From positions 35,006 through 73,720 of the forward strand of contig NZ_FR892822.1 in assembly GCF_000434895.1 (NCBI RefSeq): a DNA stretch of 38,715 bases, written 5' to 3'. Under the pieces are notes generated by a model, which saw only the letters and a program-made list of their open reading frames with translations, made no database searches and had not been told where the DNA came from. The translations under genes and the position numbers were made by a program. Of the stretch, positions 37,901 through 38,715 are shown piece by piece. The first letter of the stretch is position 1; each line of letters starts with the position of its first letter. This stretch comes from Phascolarctobacterium succinatutens CAG:287. GTDB taxonomy: Bacteria > Bacillota > Negativicutes > Acidaminococcales > Acidaminococcaceae.

Positions 37901-38715
37901 AACTATGATGCCAGTGACTTTAAGGTAAAAGTTAATAGTGATGGCGCAATTGCTGGCGTAACAGGCGACAGGGTAACGAATGACCATGGCGACTATACCT
38001 GGAGTGGTACTGTAGAAGTTGCAAATGCAGGCTTGAATAAGAACTACGATTTGGTAGTGAATGCAAATGGTAAGTCGTATGTAGACAAGGCAACATTGAA
38101 CGTAAGCCTGAACGACGTAGTACGTACCTATGGCGATACCAGCTTCACTGATGGCACAAGCTATGGTATCAAGAATCATGACGCACTTGTCAACGGTGAT
38201 AAAGGTACTGTAAGCCTCAACAAAGATGCAATCACTGATGGTGGTCTTGTAGACAACAATAGCAAGACCAACAACAAAGGCGATTACAAGTGGAACGTAG
38301 TAGAAAACGGCATTGTTGCTGATGGTGTAACAAACTTCGCCAAGAACTACGATATCCAAGTAACCGCAGGCAATTCGAAGGTAAATGCGAAGAAGATTTA
38401 CCTGAACAACATCAACGCCAGCACGACCTACGGCAGCAAGGAAGGTCTGAAAGCAGATGGCAATGTAAGCCTGCAGGATAACAGCATCGTCTACGGCGAT
38501 AAAGTAAGCCTGAAGGACGGTGCAAGCGTAAGCTACAAAGCTGACGGAGAGTATGCAGCCAACAAGGGCGACCGCGACACTGCGGACGCCGGAACCTATA
38601 AGGCGGACGTGGCTGTAACAGGAGCAGAGCTGTTAGGCAATGAGCTTGGCAACTACGAGCTGGTAAATAACGCTACAGGTGTTATCACGGTCAAGAAAGC
38701 AACACTGAACGTAAG
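28970..38715 (+). CDS. TpsA exoprotein, filamentous haemagglutinin-like; 3' end outside window
   Basis: A giant secreted partner of TpsB. The frame stays open from ATG 28970 to the window edge, at least 3248 codons. The ribosome site is GAAGGGAG. The signal peptide is about 1-32 (LASLVMLSVLSVPWVASA). The TPS secretion domain (about 33-260) has AIVTWDSFSIGANATVTI and NPNGVQIG (N132), hallmarks of haemagglutinin activity domains. Two blocks of GLUG repeats follow (30230-32050 and 34100-36010, about 30 copies of [VI]GGI[VA]G), separated by non-repetitive beta-rich sequence. From about 36490 there are MBG-like repeats with RTYG motifs. The role is probably adhesion or a surface filament; the C-terminus is not visible, so any anchor or toxin end is unknown. 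Confidence 0.92.
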   Translation, partial: MKQKDSLNKRLNTRLASLVMLSVLSVPWVASAAGNSVVANNMLPGNGHLIAGTIEGGFKAQGNQMNLHQTTQNAIVTWDSFSIGANATVTIRGDHDNFNMLNYVTGSESSQIYGKLNSYVGDKQGGNIYLVNPNGVQIGNSAEINVGSLHIANKKIDNINTWNENTDIAKALKQNKAMTNAELMSLGYINANKLVFEGERVVIDMDRLSGLDTTKTDALTIVSQPYDGKSFNDNRKYDVVLGSSTPKNAQEWGKYIEFADNGTGDRWQGTVQAGNPDAPNQSVTEFFTYRWIKDGKELEKIGQETGWGMGDHYALRYSIDLTGSNQTPIGTTKENAFKGKFDGLDNSIFGLSINNSDNKYAATGLFGFTDGAIMGNVTLIAGNDGVSILGGDNTGAFIGHAVNTTVKGVNSTLKVSGKNNVGGIIGYAEGNRKLNYNFADAAGSVQPDSRSSELSNLTNTGNVSGVTNVGGLVGYMNGGKLSNDEENRVQYKGSYNIGKITGIDNGSDYSYNIGGMIGKAENATVGGTKNTLINYNTVEGGYNVGGIVGSISNNTTVANASNEGVVKANGFTTDYYIYHTDYTGNSWQNNNGALPGTHKAEVRAANVGGIVGSSAGSELKDVTNKADVSSALVKKTANNNNDPRGFDHYAAGNVGGIVGRAEDSNITNANNVESNIRGAMNVGGIAGYFGSTDATNKNKKDYRILNAINNGGDILATGGIKKDGSFTQEITHKETYITGNIGGIAGYLYGVPVRIEAGGNRGDVHTAADTSKRTSQAVNVGGIVGKIDMPKKTDSDGNRLTDDKRLEIIKGKATDDAGKSGYASAAVSSSYNTGNVTGYANIGGIGGFAYNGSIAASYNVGDIKTTRHDAAANSVTPINMGGILGESTEMAIGRVIIYDTYNKGTIGDSSYSTFGRHVGGIVGRLSGIVEKSYNNGDIYNGFNVVGGIAGYWYSGYLKNVFNTGNITVYNKNYAPSQVGGIVGSVDLSGGNLSSGSNAALSISNAYNLGSLRSFKGDVKYNEVGGILGGTFNYSGTSNRLKISNAYTMGNIYVDDGGFVGDIVGAFDRGTNSTFVDFENVYYIRPQENNGYIDLTSAPSGLHLLKKATIIDYDKLTDKSKWSNFRFSTQTDGKIEGANDDNWRMSNDASLPMLNAFLSGSHNYFSDGNNWQAFMKDNDGASVQYGTAYDPLLTIINTKKDLSFNWSDMDLKNNGSLAVFGLLDKGTNLNYTPGLTLNNVEITNSTHIFGGTIYSDGVLKLNAKDNLQGGLRFGMDSKLYGSDVVLSTNSSLELSGSVISTGNHNALSHFNPDKSLQHGININAADLTVYGKLITKGKEGERTDVIVPGINYGYGDSQAPDKNNVSDKTKAMTSQGMAHAYRLKTATAKTGNITISTMEKTLADGTHMSGSANLLYGNYKKGKIETKGNLTVSSSGNILVDSDLKIAGSINLSGAEVPDGSGDVYVNDITLDLSNIGGELKGNDKVKALHDFIGAHSTAETGIYGNNNSELTDGKRPMKITFDIWDDNYTVDDIKGNLNYAKYDLPTTTLIDKLKSLYVESAGTTYKGDNIRNIIYAWISNAEELNSLQRVAENLKDRNALSYNFILKNDIDASGLVDADGKSTYNTIGRGNTAFTGTFDGDGHTIVGLQAKGGIFGKLGSGAVVKNINIASSVFTGNNIGDSVGAVAAENNGGSISGISGYGNTIKGSGGYIGGLVGKNYGGISNSNDQSTVIAGAGTVAGGIAGVNGTNADKGGTIDNVQSNSAVTTGVLDENKYASNLGGIVGKNEMVSDKYNINNVSAHGVTGKTGNTKTSGGIVGTNEGRISNAYNESIIHGSENIGGVAGKNVTQASNSKLAELNDVANAVEIIGDAGSQNVGGLVGMQDHATTNQGRNTGAITGCTNVGGMVGYNKADSYLKNLENSPQATITGITNVGGIAGVNEGEISADNQLNLVNSGKIYGWKNVGGIAGKNSGKIDNVNSNINLYVIDEATRTALKGNAAITANAQFFGGVTGENVGIITNATNRARVDAAQASYVGGIVGRNTSEGNKVGQLLGMGNSNEGFVIGKNYVGGVIGKNEVAITGTTEQSVGIVNSGTVIALAGGAGGIIGENSADITHVIMKNEGEVHGNASIEGSTEENGTGAIIGVNGYKADGTGANISNSSLMNRVNGNVSGVANVGGIIGINHGVITGGRDDKNNYYKYQIYNNGTIQAGSYNATNGTITAFAGENIGGLLGNNRGTLTAGYNTGVVKAEQSSNVGGIAGTNSGTLDQVFNSVVTVTKTETGATDANGRKLYNYTYTDGGAISGASNVGGIVGSNTAEGQLSNAYSTTAVAGNSNVANIVGSNAGQVSNIYGYAANRNTNVTNVNGGTVRNSYIIKEDGTLQNGNDAKKLDSYDFDDKDTTWKLYDKRTNPLLKVFLTKVTVDGDLQNGWVYDATNHLDIHGWIENGKLTTNDPDNDAFAAYKNNNSLLQGEALKNVGTYSSWLWSGQIASGGDVGPNNLGYDFTVGDITVTKKVLNVTGNTVNRTYGDLLKNHDYALSINGFDGFNDAMKAELDGKVTITDSQDTIQNSQDEGIIITAGNEKRTKNKGTYEWQAGVKLDDSLTGNYEFINDGVSNTTTTVHGVSNVLARKVSLNDINANLTYGSSDAINNHINGVVSIKDLANAIVYGDDVKLADGAVVNVKDGSSYATNKGERNTADAGTYDNSLKIDNAVLTGDVDKLGNYELVNDATGSITVDQAEMHVQLKDVERTYGNTALINGTAYGVNGLTGNVNGDNYGVGNVTIGAVTGDGALTGTSTGKVTNDADTYKWNADVAAVNDKLKQNYKLVVDGGASVVKQATLQVSLNDVVRTYGNATITSGGYSASNITGLVNGDSYDASAITVNKTSDGAIAGVSGSKVTNDAGGYTWSGDLTTDNAALKNNYKLELKEDGKSVVGKAKLNVGLSDVYRTYGNAKITSGSYSAGNITGLVNGDNYDASDFKVKVNSDGAIAGVTGDRVTNDHGDYTWSGTVEVANAGLNKNYDLVVNANGKSYVDKATLNVSLNDVVRTYGDTSFTDGTSYGIKNHDALVNGDKGTVSLNKDAITDGGLVDNNSKTNNKGDYKWNVVENGIVADGVTNFAKNYDIQVTAGNSKVNAKKIYLNNINASTTYGSKEGLKADGNVSLQDNSIVYGDKVSLKDGASVSYKADGEYAANKGDRDTADAGTYKADVAVTGAELLGNELGNYELVNNATGVITVKKATLNV
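30230..32060 (+). repeat. GLUG repeat block 1 in tpsA
   Basis: About 15 copies of a [VI]GG[IL][VIA]G core at irregular spacing (roughly 70-180 bases), for example VGGIIGYAEG, VGGLVGYMNG and VGGIVGRAED. The spacer sequences are rich in N, S and G. The pattern is that of GLUG motifs, which form beta-helix turns in surface proteins. Confidence 0.85.
34090..36020 (+). repeat. GLUG repeat block 2 in tpsA
   Basis: About 18 copies of the GLUG core, many of the form VGGIxGxN, for example IGGLVGKNYG, AGGIAGVNG, VGGIVGRNT and VGGIAGTNS. The stretch between the two blocks (32060-34090) is beta-rich and non-repetitive. Confidence 0.85.
36490..38715 (+). repeat. MBG-like tandem repeats in tpsA
   Basis: At least seven units of about 100 residues, each starting near L-N-V/V-S-L-N-D and carrying an RTYG or TTYG motif. 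The ACC/ACG codon of this motif falls at 36557, 36905, 37232, 37532, 37829, 38126 and 38426, so spacing settles to 297-300 bases. Neighbouring units at 37500-38100 share long near-identical DNA stretches such as GGTCTGGTAAACGGCGA. Two subtypes occur: units at 36905 and 38426 share TADAGTY and GNYELVN motifs. An eighth unit begins at the window edge. Confidence 0.85.

Noticed and set aside
36490..38715. Regular direct repeats that might suggest a CRISPR array
   Set aside because: The period is about 300 bases, repeats are in frame and encode MBG-like domains; no short palindromic repeat with unique spacers occurs.

Overview
The window looks like a chromosomal segment of a diderm Firmicute of the class Negativicutes. 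It combines Firmicutes-type replication (a PolC-family DNA polymerase III alpha subunit) with proteins that need an outer membrane: two classical autotransporters and a TpsB/TpsA two-partner secretion pair. An Acidaminococcaceae genus such as Phascolarctobacterium is my best guess, but that is inference from gene style, not a database match.

Layout. (1) 1-7161: a ~110-bp tandem intergenic repeat, then a compact forward housekeeping run cdsA-dxr-rseP-ispG-proS (phospholipid precursor, MEP isoprenoid steps, site-2 protease, prolyl-tRNA synthetase). After a hairpin follow an MgtC/SapB-like membrane protein and a second copy of the 110-bp repeat type. (2) 7162-12358: a polC that lacks the usual inserted proofreading exonuclease, a DUF3783-type protein, then yajQ and a DUF1232 protein, closed by a strong terminator. 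(3) 12804-17955: a tight three-gene operon of a metallo-beta-lactamase/beta-CASP-like protein, a protein with a GrpE-like C-terminal half and an atypical 944-residue Hsp70-like protein. This looks like a dedicated Hsp70/exchange-factor pair with a putative nuclease-fold partner. (4) 18170-38715: a surface-protein region with autotransporter 1, autotransporter 2, a reverse-strand AAA-ATPase-like/DUF1703 gene, and tpsB-tpsA. The tpsA gene is open to the window edge (at least 3248 codons) and carries about 30 GLUG-type repeats and at least seven MBG-like repeats of ~297-300 bp.

Main discovery candidate. Each of the three surface loci has a run of 7, 8 or 7 guanines beside or between the -35 and -10 boxes of its apparent promoter. 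These were the only G runs of 7 or more I saw. Two of the loci share a ~170-185 bp upstream cassette and differ by one G, giving 17-bp and 16-bp spacers. This is the arrangement expected of slipped-strand phase-variable promoters, so surface adhesin display is probably switched on and off stochastically. The tpsBA locus also has a second, near-consensus promoter in its long leader, which could give basal expression.

Secondary points of interest are the exonuclease-less PolC, the Hsp70-like operon, base-composition mosaicism between autotransporter passengers and barrels, and the dispersed 110-bp repeat family.
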